DNA from: Ptychodera flava
Lineage: Eukaryota > Hemichordata > Enteropneusta > Ptychoderidae
Direction: 5' to 3'
DNA length: 64,000 bases
Assembly: GCF_041260155.1 (NCBI RefSeq)
Contig: NC_091941.1
Location: forward strand, 21,532,747 to 21,596,746
Shown: one piece after another, positions 46,930 to 59,600 of the stretch
Layout: every line of letters starts with the position of its first letter
How positions within the stretch are numbered: position 1 is the stretch's first letter
The notes under the pieces: model-generated
Database searches by the model: none
What the model was told of the DNA's origin: nothing
What the model saw: the letters and a program-made list of their open reading frames with translations, nothing else
Translations under genes and position numbers: made by a program

Positions 46930-47070
46930 TAGAACGCGCCTCGGGGACAGATATTGGACTCAAATTTCTACAATTCTTTTCTCATCTACCACTTGTTGGG
47001 GCTCATTTTAAAGCTCTTGGAGAAAGAAAAACTTTCAGTGTCTTAGTTTTGGAAAATCCAAAATTTCATT
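46930..47070. repeat. Dispersed repeat, copy B
   Basis: Similar over roughly 140 bp to 15868-16013 in a DLST intron. Shared blocks include atctaccacttgt, ggggctcatttt and a ggagaaa-like block, in the same orientation. No coding capacity. Confidence 0.65.
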
Positions 47071-50000
47071 TTCCCCCCACAGAGTTAACATAGTAATGGC
47101 AGCCATTTTGAATTTCAAATATTGCAAAATGTTGAGTAATTTGTTTCACTAGTTCCAAACTTTACATGGTGGCCCCTGCTTTCTGTTGTTGATTTGGTAA
47201 GAGAATGGTTGAAAGTTTCATTCAGGAAAGTTTGAGCAAAAGTTTAAATCTTTCACCTTCAAGGCACAATACCTTATAAATGATTAATTTTCACAGCTTT
47301 TTTGTGCAAGTGCCAATGCAATGCATTTTGCACAATTTTCCTATGTATTTGTTGATAAATGGATTCTTCTCCAGACTACAATATATGCTGTTGTCAACAA
47401 CATCTACATCATGAACAAACAGCTTTTGTGGGCAAGTTGAAAACACTGTGTATTACGCGATGTGGGAAGTGAACGAGAAACTGGATTTACAATCAGAAAG
47501 AAAATTAGGTTGAAAACTTCCTTTAAAAAAATAATAAGCAAGAATCTGAGGTTCAACAACCGGTTGTGTACTTCGACCGAGAGGAAAGATCTGTTCACCT
47601 ACACTTCAAACTCTTTCACAGACTGTGGTAAATCTTTATTGTTTTAATCAAGCCGAGTTGACCAATGCACTGCGAAATAGGGTTCAAGGGTTAAATAATT
47701 GTTGTCTTCACTTTAAGCGTTAACAGTTTTGTCAAGGTACACCCTATACTTTTATGTTGATATCATATCTATACCCCAGGCTGATTACAATCCCCACGGT
47801 ATACCGATCCAAAGTTAATTTGTTTTGAGATCTGACAACCAATCAGAACTTACTCGAGAGACAGCACTGGCTCCAGCACAACCAATAGGCAGCTGTTACC
47901 ATGGTGATTTCAGATTCGGTGTTTATTTCCTTCACCTGGGTGATATACCTAGGTGTTTATAATCCTTCCCAAGTTTGAATTTTCCATACTGCATGATGTT
48001 GTCAGTTAACAGTGACAATATATCACAAACACATCTACAAATGGATGCATTGATTGGAAAACACAAAGAGTCCAAATATATGACAATTGCAGCCGTATAT
48101 TCATTATAATTAGCTATTATGCTGCAAATAACATTGGCACCCATGGTTTAAAGTCTTGCTGTGCGGATGCATGCATGCATACACCCACACCAGAATATTA
48201 ATAAAATCATACTTCTTTCTGAATTAAACAATGATTAATAGAGGGACCTGTCCAGTGACTGCAATGGGAGTTCATGCTGATATGAACATTGCAGGACAAG
48301 GGTGTTATTATCATGCTAAAACAAAATATCTGACGCAGCTTTACGAAAACCAGCAAGGGCACTTGGAACCATATTGAAATAACATATAAACTCACCGGCC
48401 TATCCTAGCATTTTATCACTTGGAGTATTGCTAATGCTCAGCTTGATCCTGTGATGTGTTAATGTGGAGATATATAGGGAAAAAACAACACTGGTATGAT
48501 ATTCATCATATCTGGCATTGAAACTGTAGAGCTCATGTGGTGTAAGTGAATGAAGTACAAATAGACTTATGTCTGTTCTATGATGTAGATCTTGACAATT
48601 ATTTTTAAAATCTTGCCGGTCCACACCAGTGAAGCTTTCAGTTGACAGCTGGGTACCGCATGCACTTATGAGTTTATGTCTGAGTTGAACTAGTTAGAAG
48701 GTGATCATCAGGACCAAATAATTTTGTTTCTTGGATGATCAAGGTGATCTTGTTGCATGTACATTTGTATAGACTGGAAGAATTAATATAATTATATGAT
48801 ATGAGGTCATGTTCTGTGTATACAGACTGCATCAACTGCAATGTGAAAGCATGCTGGGATTATTGGCTTTTTCAGATCTATTAAATCCAAATTGCAGTTT
48901 CAGAGAATAGACGGCCATTTTCAAAACGTAGCAAATATGATGGAAATAATTGTTTCTGCTGGATCATTGCATGCTAGCGAAATCCAGTTACCCTATTTAC
49001 ATAGAGCTGCATGTGTGTTAGAGACAACATTGCCCCACTTCAAACCTAAATATAAAGAATTCTTCAACAGGGAAGAGAAGCCAATTCCAGCCATAACCCA
49101 TACAAGGCCATGTTGTCTTTGCTTTCTGTGTCATTGTGGGAGTCTGCATATACATAATCCCTTTTTAAATGTCTTTTTTATATTAAAAAACTTATAGGCT
49201 ATAGAAGTGGAGAGCCATTATTATAACCAAGTGAACCAGAATGTCTTACTGACATCACTGTAATGACAAAGGGGGTGTGAAAAAGGCTAAATTGCTACCC
49301 TGTAGTGGAATTATTAAACAAACGAGGAACACTGCAGTGATTACCCCCTCTCACAGGCACCTTACTTCCAACCCCTTGTGAAAGTGTCGATCAACCTCTG
49401 TGATTGTCACCACATATGCATTTCTCTGTGTGGAGATTTCAACCTCATGACCAGAAACAATAATCGGACGAGGGGTGAAAGCACATATCAGCGGTGAGGT
49501 CACGATGATAAGATTTATAGTAAGGGGAGCAGGGATTTACACTAATAAAGTCATCTGCTCATGAATTAAATTTCCCCCTATCTCCAGATTTTTATTTAAT
49601 TTTTTTTTTCTCATAAATGCCGCATTGTACTTTACCGTTGATACTGGCTTTTCCCGTTGATACTGGCTGATTTGAAACTCACCAGATGACTCTCAGCTCT
49701 CCTCATCAAGTGCATTTGACACAATTTAAATTGTCACAGCTTGAGATGTTTAACATAGCATCCACAACTAGAGATCTCCAGACAATGCCAGTCCCAAGCT
49801 CCACGGCACTCAAGTACAATTCACGGAAGCGGGGAAGTGGAGTGCACCGTGTGACCGAGCACAGCTGGCCTAAAGTTGCTGCAGTTTTAATGCAATTCTT
49901 TGTATTTCTTAACTCAAACATTTTCTTTTTCTTTTTCCTTTTTCTTTTTGATAATATTGAAGTCTGACTTAACTCAAATGGGCAAGAGGCAACTATCAGC

Positions 50001-53000
50001 CATCATTTCCATTTAAATTTTAATGTGCTCTTTTTTTTGCATATTATAAATGTGGTTGAGAGATTGAAGAAAAAATCTTGGCGAGTTGTGATCAGCATTC
50101 TTTTATTGCGCAAAGAGGGTTAATTTCACTGTGGAAACTGTCTGCAGAGCTCAGAATACCAGTTTGATTAATATTGCGATATCTTGTGACTAATACATCT
50201 ATTTCACCATCATGGGGCATTACATCTAGTATTAACAGAATAACAATATAATTTGGCACTTCTTGGCACAAGTGTTTATCCCATATTTGGTTTGGTGATA
50301 TCAGAATATGGAAATCTGTTAGGCCGGCTGAAATTTGATGTAATTAACACACGGGTGGTGTCAGCTCCTGTTTGGAATGATCCGGCGGATAATTGTATAA
50401 TAACCATGCTGGCTGCTTTGCGGCCCTCCCTCTACTCGTTAATTATTTTCCTCTCATTAAGAGTCTATTAACTAAATTGGAATTACAAATTGCTGTTGTC
50501 TTTCTATCCAGTTTCTTAATTGCTTGGTATGGGTGTCCCTCGTTACCACCACCTTGGTGCTTTAGAGACTTTCCCTGAAGTGGGTATGGCTTTTTGGGGA
50601 GGAAAATTACAAGTCTTTGTTTTTCTTTTTCTTTTAAAATGAATTGGTTTTTCAACAAACTGCTCCCGGGAATTTTATGAAGCAATTGACAGCTTAGTTG
50701 CCATGGGTGATTGGACACCCCATCTCCTCTGTTGTTGACTTTTAATCTTTTAGAGTATTTATGACTTTTTTTTCCCGGGCCTCAAGAAACTCTGAATTCC
50801 AGAAAAGCACTAACACATGCATGGACTGACTGCATCTCAATAAGCGCAACGTAATTTCAGTAATTTGAGTAAACCGAACACAGTTATGGTTATTAGTCAA
50901 TATGTGCAGTGTCACTTGCTGGCAAGAAGAACTGAAGAAGTAAAAATTGCTGTCTTTTATAGCCCCCCCCACCCCCTTCCCCACCATAGATCGGCCAAAA
51001 GCCATTGTTATCGGTGGTGATTGTGGACCTGTTTAAGGGCAATTGTGGAGAACAGGATAAATCTTCAATTTCCTCTAATGTCTCTTGAAAATAACGTTCA
51101 ACAAGTTAGAAATATTGAAATTTTTTTACACATTTGACTAAATTTCTTTCCATTGGGCAAATTATTTCACTGCTGAAATAACCTTCATGCTAATTCTTTT
51201 GCACAGCTCTTCAAATAACCAGATGAGCAAGCTCTATTTTCAAAGACATGACTATTCTCACTTTCCGCCAAAAATGTCTCCTCTTTGGGCTTGTGGTAGC
51301 AACCTAAAATTGCAGGTCAGTCAGCGTATTAAAGCATAATCAACCGCCGTTTTAATGGTTCAAAAGCTGTCAAATATTTGCACCAATTTGCCGTCAAAAC
51401 ACATTTACGTCAAGACTTTAAATTATTATCGCCTTTCAAAGGAGAAAAATGTGCGTGAGGCTAAGTGTGGCGTGTCCCAACTTGTCTTACAGAGAGAACA
51501 AGGAACTGTAAAACACCAGCTTCATACAGAATCTAACAATACTGAGATATTAGTTGAAAGTTACTGTTCAGTCCGCTCCTTTGATAAAAAGTTCCTTTCA
51601 TTCGAGCCAAATCCTGAGTTTATTATTTCTGTGTTTGCAGAGTGCCTCAAAACATGTTGTAGAATATTCTATACCTCGGACTCTAGGCGCTTAATGAAAT
51701 AAATCTGTCTGCGAAGGAAACGAAAACCTTAAGTAAACACGGCGAATTCTTTGCCCGACAAATTTTATTCAAACATACAAGTTGATAATTCATGTCGCCG
51801 TGTTTGCTCAGACAACATTCGGCATTTTGCTGCGATTTCAGACAGAAAAGCAGCGAAGTCAACCACGCTGATCTGAGACACTCCGCCATGTGTCATTAAA
51901 TCAGTTGTGATATTGTACAATTCATTTGCCCTCCTCCCCCCCCCTAAAAAAAAACAGTAAAAGTTCGTCGCCTCTATGTCTTACATCAGTGGAAAATGGG
52001 TACAGTCAATTATGCAGCAGCAGTAATAATTTCTACAAGGTGTGGCGATTCAATTCAATGAAACTTTCACAGCTGTTGCATGTCCCTGCCTTGCAGGTTG
52101 ACATTATATCACTCATGGTAAACAAAAAGTCGCTGGAAAATTCACACGTTACTTGAATTTTCATCCCTGACCAAAATAAAAATAACAGGGAAAGAAAATT
52201 GCCGTGGAAAAATATGTATTAATTTTTTTCTGGAGATACTTATCAATAGATGTATTATAGCTGCACGGTTGGATATAGCTAATGATTTCCACCAAGGCCA
52301 AGCATTCAGAACTCCATAAATTATAAATTCAAGGCAATTTTTTTTTCTCCTGGTAGATTCTGTACAATTTAGTGTTTGCTTAATTTTACACAAATGAAAT
52401 GAAGACCCTATAATTACATGTACGTGGGATTCTGAATGTCTGCTGCATCTCGCTATGGTTACTAAGTGGCATATAGTAGCCACGAAATCGTATTTATGTA
52501 CACCAAAACCATCAGTTAAATGAAATTTAATTTACTTGTTTGCAACTGTCTGACCTCTCTTTGACATAAAACCTTCAATTTTCCTCAGGGTGATTAACTT
52601 GGAAAGGTCATACATAACTTGTGACCTTTTTTTTTCGGATAGCTTTTCGTCGTAATTGAGAGAAAACAGAGAAATTCTTGACTATGATATTGACATGAAA
52701 AGCTTTTGAAAGATTATATCTTTCTCTTCACTGAAAAGTTGGTTTGTGATTGAAATAAAAACACTCGCAAATAATGGTTATATATCATCCATACGGATGA
52801 GCGTGACTTAATTGTGAACTCAGAAGTGATCTGAGAATTATCCACATTTCCCCTCGACTTGCACACAAGAAATCAGTTGCTTCAACTCTTGGTTCATATC
52901 AGTCTGTTCATATGGATTTTTTTCCCAGAGTCAACTTTTTTTGTGAAAAAAACCAAACCCATACACATACACGTTTTAGTGACATTTCCTGCCTCTGACA

Positions 53001-53917
53001 TCCTCCCATTCAGATCTTTTTCAAAGCTCATCATCGAGATAGTCGGTTTATATCAACAGTTAATAAAAACCGAAACGAAAACCACATTTATCAAAGTATC
53101 AACGTACAGGCAAAACTAATTTGTAGCGATTACGCCGTACTCGCGCCTGATCAAAAGTGACACTTAACACCGTGGGACGCTTTTGAATCAATCATCTATA
53201 AGGAGTCGGTTGCATCATTTTATGGCAATTAGTTTCTTATCGGTTTTGAAAATTATCTCGCCTGCGTAAAAAAATGATATTTATCCGATGTTGCTAGGCA
53301 ACATACTTAAGGTGATGACATTCTTAGAGCTCTTAAGGCTTAAAGGCTTGGCATTTCTTGGCCCAGTAATTTTTTTTAGGTCATGTTGTCTTTACTGAGG
53401 AAAATACACAAAGTCTTTGAATTATTATCTCAATAATTCATAATAACGCATAATTCATACCACGCATTTTTTGGAAAGTGCTAAGAGTGAAAAGCAGAAA
53501 ATGAACAACAAAGTTTTTTGTTCATGACTTCGACAGCAAATATTGGGCGTCTCCAAAACTCTACAGCGTGGGAAAGAATTTAATCAATCCAGCCCCATAG
53601 ATTCATAGCTGTCCAAACATTAAAAGTTTTAATCACATTTTTGAAGGCAAGTTTCACGTAAGGCTGAAAGATCTTGCCATTTTTTCAGCGTGACGTCAGC
53701 TTATGACAAAATGCCTATTTTGTCTTCCTACCAATGCAGAGTTCATGTGCACGCATGTCCCACCTTGCAGTCTGGGCTTTTCACAGTTTTCATGCCCAAT
53801 TAAAAGCTCCAATAGCTGTCACTTTCGATGCATTTCCCTTCATTTTTGTCTTGTTTGTACAGAACAGCTGCTCGTTCATGGTCAAAAATCATGTTGAAAT
53901 ACCAAGTATTCAACTTG

Positions 53918-54046
53918 TTAACTCTTTGAGTGCTGTATTTTTCCCGCCAAATTTTTGTTATAGTGCAGCAACATTTTACAGATTTTTATGAATTATTCTG
54001 TAATTTGTTTTGATAATTTAGCACCAAATGGGCATCACATTTCATT
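53918..54046 (+). repeat. Left terminal inverted repeat of composite element
   Basis: Reverse complement of 56335-56455 with scattered mismatches and small indels. Confidence 0.75.
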
Positions 54047-54059
54047 GGCTACAGTTTTA

Positions 54060-54355
54060 TTTCAAAATTTTTGCAAAAATCTGAAAAAAATTGACTGCAG
54101 TATGTTTTATAAAGGTGACAAAAAGTGACTTTGGCGCACAAGTTGCAATGTCAGTGATGACTGATGGTATTGTTGACAACTGAATCTTAGTCAATGATTA
54201 CACGGCATATTGTACAAGATGAGCTGTGTCTTCAAGACTAATACTATACATTTCAATACACATTAAACCCTTTGAGAGCCAAAGTCAATTTATATCGCCT
54301 TTATAAAATATACCCCAGTCAATTTTTTTCAGATTTTTGCCAAAATTTTGATAAA
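54060..54355. repeat. Nested foldback inside composite element
   Basis: Arms 54060-54140 and 54262-54355 are inverted copies sharing aatctgaaaaaaattgact, ttttataaagg and gtgactttgg-type blocks. The right arm ends at the same ctttgagagcc motif found at the outer terminus. Confidence 0.75.
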
Positions 54356-54899
54356 CAAGTCATCGTTGATGACACAGTCCCCACTTGTTAATGGGTACTT
54401 TGATTACATGTCCTCAGAGAGGATAGAGTCCTCTTCATTAATTAGGTCTGTGATAAAATACTTTGATACAGATGGCACTCAATGGCCAAGAATGAGTTCC
54501 ATGGTGATGAAAACATAAAACCGAAGTAGGCCACCATCCTAAAGTTCATAAAATGAGTCTACTAGGAATTAATCAACAGGATGTTGCAAAACATTTTTGC
54601 ATACAATCCTAACACTTAACAGATTATCACTTGTACCGTATTTCATAAAGTTTGATGCAGTATTTACAACACTATGAGATCAACATCTGTATCAAGTTTC
54701 ATCACATTTGACGTTGTATTAATTTGTGGCTATATCACCCTAATTAGAAAAGTTCATTACCTATGCAATTACAAATTAATTAAAATGACACTGATAAATG
54801 TCTTTTTCAATGTTAAAGCAATGTGAGCTTAACATCTGTACAAAGTTTCATGAATTTGATGCAGTATTTCTTGACATATCATATCTGACATATCATACT

Positions 54900-56180
54900 T
54901 ACGAAACTTCAATAATTGACATGTTACTGCTACATGACGTGAAACAAATTGACGAGCATATGTATGAAATAGGTCAATGTCCTTGTACCAACTTTGAATG
55001 ATACTGGTTGCAATATGTCTGAGTTATGGCTCTGTACATAAGAAAATTGTAACAAATTCACCGCCATGCAGCGATATTTGATCTTACTGTTTAAAAATCA
55101 ACAAGTATATGTACGACATAAGTCAATGTACATGTACCAACTTTGAATAAGATCAGTTGAGACTTGCCAGAGTTATGGCTCTCAACATGAAACAACCATA
55201 ACGAAATTGCTGCCATGCAGCCATATTGGATCATATCATGAAACAACTGACGTACATATGTATGACATAAGTCAATGTCCTTGCAACTTTGAATAAAATC
55301 GGTTGAGATATGCCTGACTTATGGCTCTGTACATGAAAAAATCGTTAGAAAATGGCTGCCTGGCGGCCATATTGGATTGTATCACAAAACAAATTGACAT
55401 GCATATCTATGACATTGGTCAATGTCCTTGTACCAACTTTGAATAAAATCGGTTGAGATATGCCTGACTTATGGCTCTGTACATGAAAAAATCGTTACAA
55501 AATGGCCGCCTGGCGGCCATATTGGATCGTATCACAAAACAAATTGACGTGCATATCTATGACATTGGTCAATGTCCTTGTACTAACGTTGAATAAAATC
55601 GGTTGAAACATGTCTGAGTTATGGCTCTGTACATGAAAAAATCGTTACAAAATGGCCGCCTGGCGGCCATATTGGATCGTATCACAAAACAAATTGACGT
55701 GCATATCTATGACATTGGTCAATGTCCTTGTACTAACTTTGAATAAAATCGGTTGAAACGTGTCTGAGTTATGGCTCTGTACATGAAAAAATCGTTACAA
55801 AATGGCCGCCTGGCGGCCATATTGGATCGTATCACAAAACAAATTGACGTGCATATCTATGACATTGGTCAATGTCCTTGTACCAACTTTAAATAAAATC
55901 GGTTGAAACATGTCTGAGTTATGGCTCTGTACATGAAAAAATCGTTAGAAAATGGCCGCCTGGCGGCCATATTGGATCGTATCACAAAACAAATTGACGT
56001 GCACATCTATGACATTGGTCAATGTCCTTGTACCAACTTTGAATAAAATCGGTTGAAACGTGTCTGAGTTATGGCTCTGTACATGAAAAAATTGTAATAA
56101 AATGGCTGCCTGGCGGCCATATTGGATCGTATCACAAAACAAATTGACGTGCATCTGTATGACATATGAAGTAATTCTTG
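54900..56180. repeat. About 150-bp tandem repeat array (~8 copies)
   Basis: The block gtcaatgt...ccttgtaccaac recurs at 54973, 55122, 55271, 55418, 55568, 55718, 55868 and 56018. The last five spacings are at or near 150 bp, the earlier ones 147-149. Copies from about 55360 on are nearly identical and those upstream are diverged. Short ORFs across it are incidental. Confidence 0.95.
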
Positions 56181-56227
56181 TACCAAGTTTGAATGAATCG
56201 CTCCTTGCATCTCTGAGATATCTGCGT

Positions 56228-56282
56228 GAACGGACGGACGGACGCACACACGCACGCACGGACGCACACACGCACGGACATG
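56228..56282. repeat. GGAC / CGCACA microsatellite
   Basis: Degenerate run cggacggacggacgcacaca... directly after the 150-bp array. Confidence 0.9.
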
Positions 56283-56294
56283 ACCAAACCTATA

Positions 56295-56323
56295 AGTCCC
56301 CCTGGACGGTGTCCGTGGGGACT
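56295..56323. repeat. Hairpin AGTCCCC...GGGGACT
   Basis: A 7-bp outer stem (AGTCCCC/GGGGACT) encloses a GGAC-GGT-GTCC inner stem-loop, immediately after the microsatellite and just inside the right TIR. Confidence 0.7.
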
Positions 56324-56334
56324 AAAAACTGTAA

Positions 56335-56455
56335 AAAATGAAGTGTGATGTCCATTTTGTTCAAAATTATCAAAAAATTACGGGAAAATTCATAAAAATT
56401 GTAAAATGTTGCACTAAAATTTGGAGAGAAAAATTACGGCTCTCAAAGGATTAAA
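56335..56455 (-). repeat. Right terminal inverted repeat of composite element
   Basis: Partner of 53918-54046; ends with ggctctcaaaggattaaag. Confidence 0.75.
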
Positions 56456-56575
56456 GGGGCAGGTTATTTATAAGCTTGATCTGAAAGCAAATTGAGTACA
56501 ATCTGATAAAAATTTCAATGGAAAACAATGGGCTAGTACCATGTAAGTATTCAATGTTAACAAGAACTAACCTGT

Positions 56576-56677
56576 AAACCAGGGATTGAGAACTGCCCCT
56601 TTATTGAGAAAACCAGGGATTGAGAACTCCCCCTTTATTGAGAAAACCAGGGATTGAGAACTCCCCCTTTATTGAGA
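56576..56677. repeat. 34-bp minisatellite, three copies
   Basis: Units beginning aaaccagggattgagaac start at 56576, 56610 and 56644; copies two and three are identical and the first has one or two differences. Confidence 0.95.
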
Positions 56678-59600
56678 AGAAGAGTAAGGAGATGTATTTG
56701 TGGTACTTTCAGGCACAAAAATGATGAAAATAATAATTGGCTATTGTTTCAAGTGTGAGCAAAACAGACATGAGCACGTGGGGAGAAAAGCCAGTTCACT
56801 GAAGTTGACATCGTATAATCACTGATAGATTTACACCAGCGGGAACAAAACCGAATATACTGCTCTTTTTGAGAGGTCAGCTAATATTTTTCTTTTATGT
56901 TGTTTTGAATATGTGCCTGCATTTTTTTCTGAATGTTGTGACAACGGATATTTATAAACCTGGGTACTACTTTATGTGAATCTGAAGGTTGAAGTAAAAA
57001 AAAAAGTAATGAGAGCACACCAGCCTCAGGCACCAACAATTCTAGGGTACAATTCTTAACCTAATTGCTAACATATTTTGTAAATTTGGCAAAATAACAT
57101 AATTCAAAAATTGTTGATGGCCACTTTTGAAAAAATTACAAAATTAATGACTAGTTTGAAGCCATAAAATATTCAGAGAAAATTTAGAATCTATAACTTA
57201 ATTTTAGATTTAATTAACACAATCACCTCATTTATTTCAACAAATTATTTTGTTTTTATTTCACAATTGAAACAAGCTCTTTTTGAAATAATCAAAATGT
57301 TTCTTTGATATTGTAAAATAAAGACTATAACAACATTTTCTTCAAATTTCAAATTTCATGATCACTACCCATGTAAATTTCTGAGGATCACCTCGCCAAG
57401 TCCATGTTGATTCCACTTGTAGGTTACACGACACCATCAATGCACTGCACCTGCATGTAATGTGCGTCTTCCAAATGAAATGAACAAACACATCAATTCT
57501 GAGTTGAATTGTTGAAACTTGTGCTTAAGCCAGAACGTGTTGACAACATTTTTTTTTTTTCATGACTCCTCGTAAATTAATGCAAAGTCAGTCTGCAGAC
57601 ACCCCCTCCTCCTCTAGCCGTAATAAAAAAAAAATTAAAGAAGGCAAAGCTTGCCATTTCTAAGTAACCAAATTGCGTGTGAAGAATCCCTTGTGTTTCC
57701 AACTGAGCGATCGCCAACATCTCCAGTTCTGCGAAATGTAGAGTCGTACAGGCACCCTCTCAAGGCATACATCGGTAGATCATTAATCTTTCCACCCGGA
57801 CCGAAATGGACTGGAAAAAAAAAACAGGAAAAAAAAAATATTGAACAGTGATGATTAATGGCAGTTCTTAGGGTAAAATGCTATCAGTGCTCAATCTAAT
57901 GAAGTATATGCTTTAAGTCAATCCATTCATTATCTTGAACGGTGTAACTCGGTGAAGGCTCATTGTGCGCTGATATTACCAGGCAAGTCAAACAATTCCC
58001 GCCAGTTAGCTCCTCCGACATTGGTTTTTACAACGCAGTAAAATATATACCTCCTAGCGAGTCCCATATCGAATTGTCCACATGGGTGCAATCCATCATA
58101 AATTGCGGGAAAAAGGAAAGACAGTGAACCTTATGCTCTCATCTCATCTTTACTGATGGTATATACAATATTGTTTACAATACACAAATGCATATATATA
58201 TATACAGAGACACATACACGCACACACGTATACTCACATATACACATTCGCACACATTGGCAAGAATACAAATTTAACACACACAAATGCAATGGGCGTT
58301 GCTTGAAATTCACGTCCAACAGACACAATCCCTGGGTCAAAACATTGTTATTTCAACATTTTCTCATAATTTTGTTTACAGATGAAAACCATTAAAGTAT
58401 TGTGGCATGGCCTTTGGCATTTAACAGTATTTTTTTACTGCGCTTTTTTTCCCCTCTCCCTTTTTCTTTCATTTAACAATTCTTGTTGAGACAAGAAAAG
58501 GTAATAAACAATAGACCTGCACTGGTGGAGATGATATTTACATGACCCTGTAGCAGAAAAAAAAAAAATTGAAATAGACACTCCCACTTCTCCAGATGGT
58601 AGTGTATCTTTGCTGGTAGGTCAATACGCTTAATTAATTTGCTGCTCACTCACCAGGCTATTTTGTTTGGTGAAACAACAACAAAAAAAACAAAACAATA
58701 GCCAAGCTTCTGAAATGTACGAGACAGAAAGGTGGCGATTCATTTCTGTCGCTTGGAAAATACAAATTCGGCATTGTTTTGACTGCAGTCATCTTTCATG
58801 TGGCACATATTGTCTCCGCCATCGCACCAGACACAGAAACCAGTTAATGAGGGACGGAACATATGCCCCCAATCACTCACACAGAGCACTCAATAGAACA
58901 TGCAACTGTCTTCCCGCTGAAAAAAAATTTGAACAAGAGTGTTTAACGTCCAAACCAGTGATTAAAAAAATACCAAACCCCCACCCCCCCTCAGGCTGCC
59001 AGTTTGATTGTCTGTTCTCAGATCCCTGTCGGCACAATTCAAGTTCACGCTAATACCGCCCCTGTAGCCTAGCACTGTTGAAAGGTGATAATCTGGTTTA
59101 GCATTATCTTGACCTTCAGTGACACTTGTCAATGATTTAAATACATTTTACTACTTAACAACATTTTCCCGCCAAAACTCCAAGATGAATTTAGAATTCC
59201 CTTCTACACTGTCTGGTAAATAGAACTTGGCTGTGCCACTGAAATTGATGATTGTGTGCGCATGATGATGAAAGCATTGTCCCTCCCCCCCCCCCCCCCC
59301 CAAAAAAAAAAACCCTAAATGTTGACTGAATGCTAGGGAAAACCAGACAGATTTTCACTGGAAAAACAATTGCCTGCAATCAAGGTAGGATTAGCATTAT
59401 TGTCTATTTAAGCAGAAGTGGTCTCTCTTTGAAAGTTCTGGCAGTGATTTCAATATAATATTATTAATTTTAAATGTTAAAGCCTTCATGATCCTTTTTG
59501 AAGTTTAATTGTTCCATTGCACGGAAACAGAAATCACCTACAACCAACAAATGTCGTGTTTGCAGAGATCATGTCTTAATATTATTGCCTTGACATTGTG

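Larger units (their letters stand above)
40601..53900. other. Gene-poor region 3' of Prox
   Basis: No recognisable coding exons, tRNA or rRNA on either strand; the ORFs present are short and lack domains. It contains a dispersed repeat copy, GA and CA microsatellites and a pair of octamer motifs. It may be part of the Prox regulatory domain. Confidence 0.5.
53918..56455. mobile_element. Composite nonautonomous element: long TIRs around a 150-bp tandem array
   Basis: The left terminus (53918-54046) and right terminus (56335-56455) are imperfect inverted repeats of about 125 bp. Shared blocks include actctttgag/cctttgagagc, gcaacattttaca, tttttatgaatt and atgggcatcaca/atggacatcaca. Between them lie a second foldback (54060-54140 against 54262-54355), divergent then regular 150-bp repeats, and a GGAC/CGCACA microsatellite with a terminal hairpin. 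There is no transposase ORF, so it is nonautonomous. The family is not identified; the layout recalls other invertebrate elements with central minisatellites. Confidence 0.7.

Noticed and set aside
54900..56180. CRISPR-like array
   Set aside because: Units are whole 150-bp tandem repeats without unique spacers, in a eukaryotic genome.
55945..56271. Minus-strand ORFs with repeated peptide across the 150-bp array
   Set aside because: Translation of a noncoding tandem repeat; the frame does not persist across all copies and no domain is present.
58667..59053. 128-codon Cys-containing ORF
   Set aside because: Cysteine pattern fits no family I recognise; no supporting acceptor, donor or homologous exon nearby.
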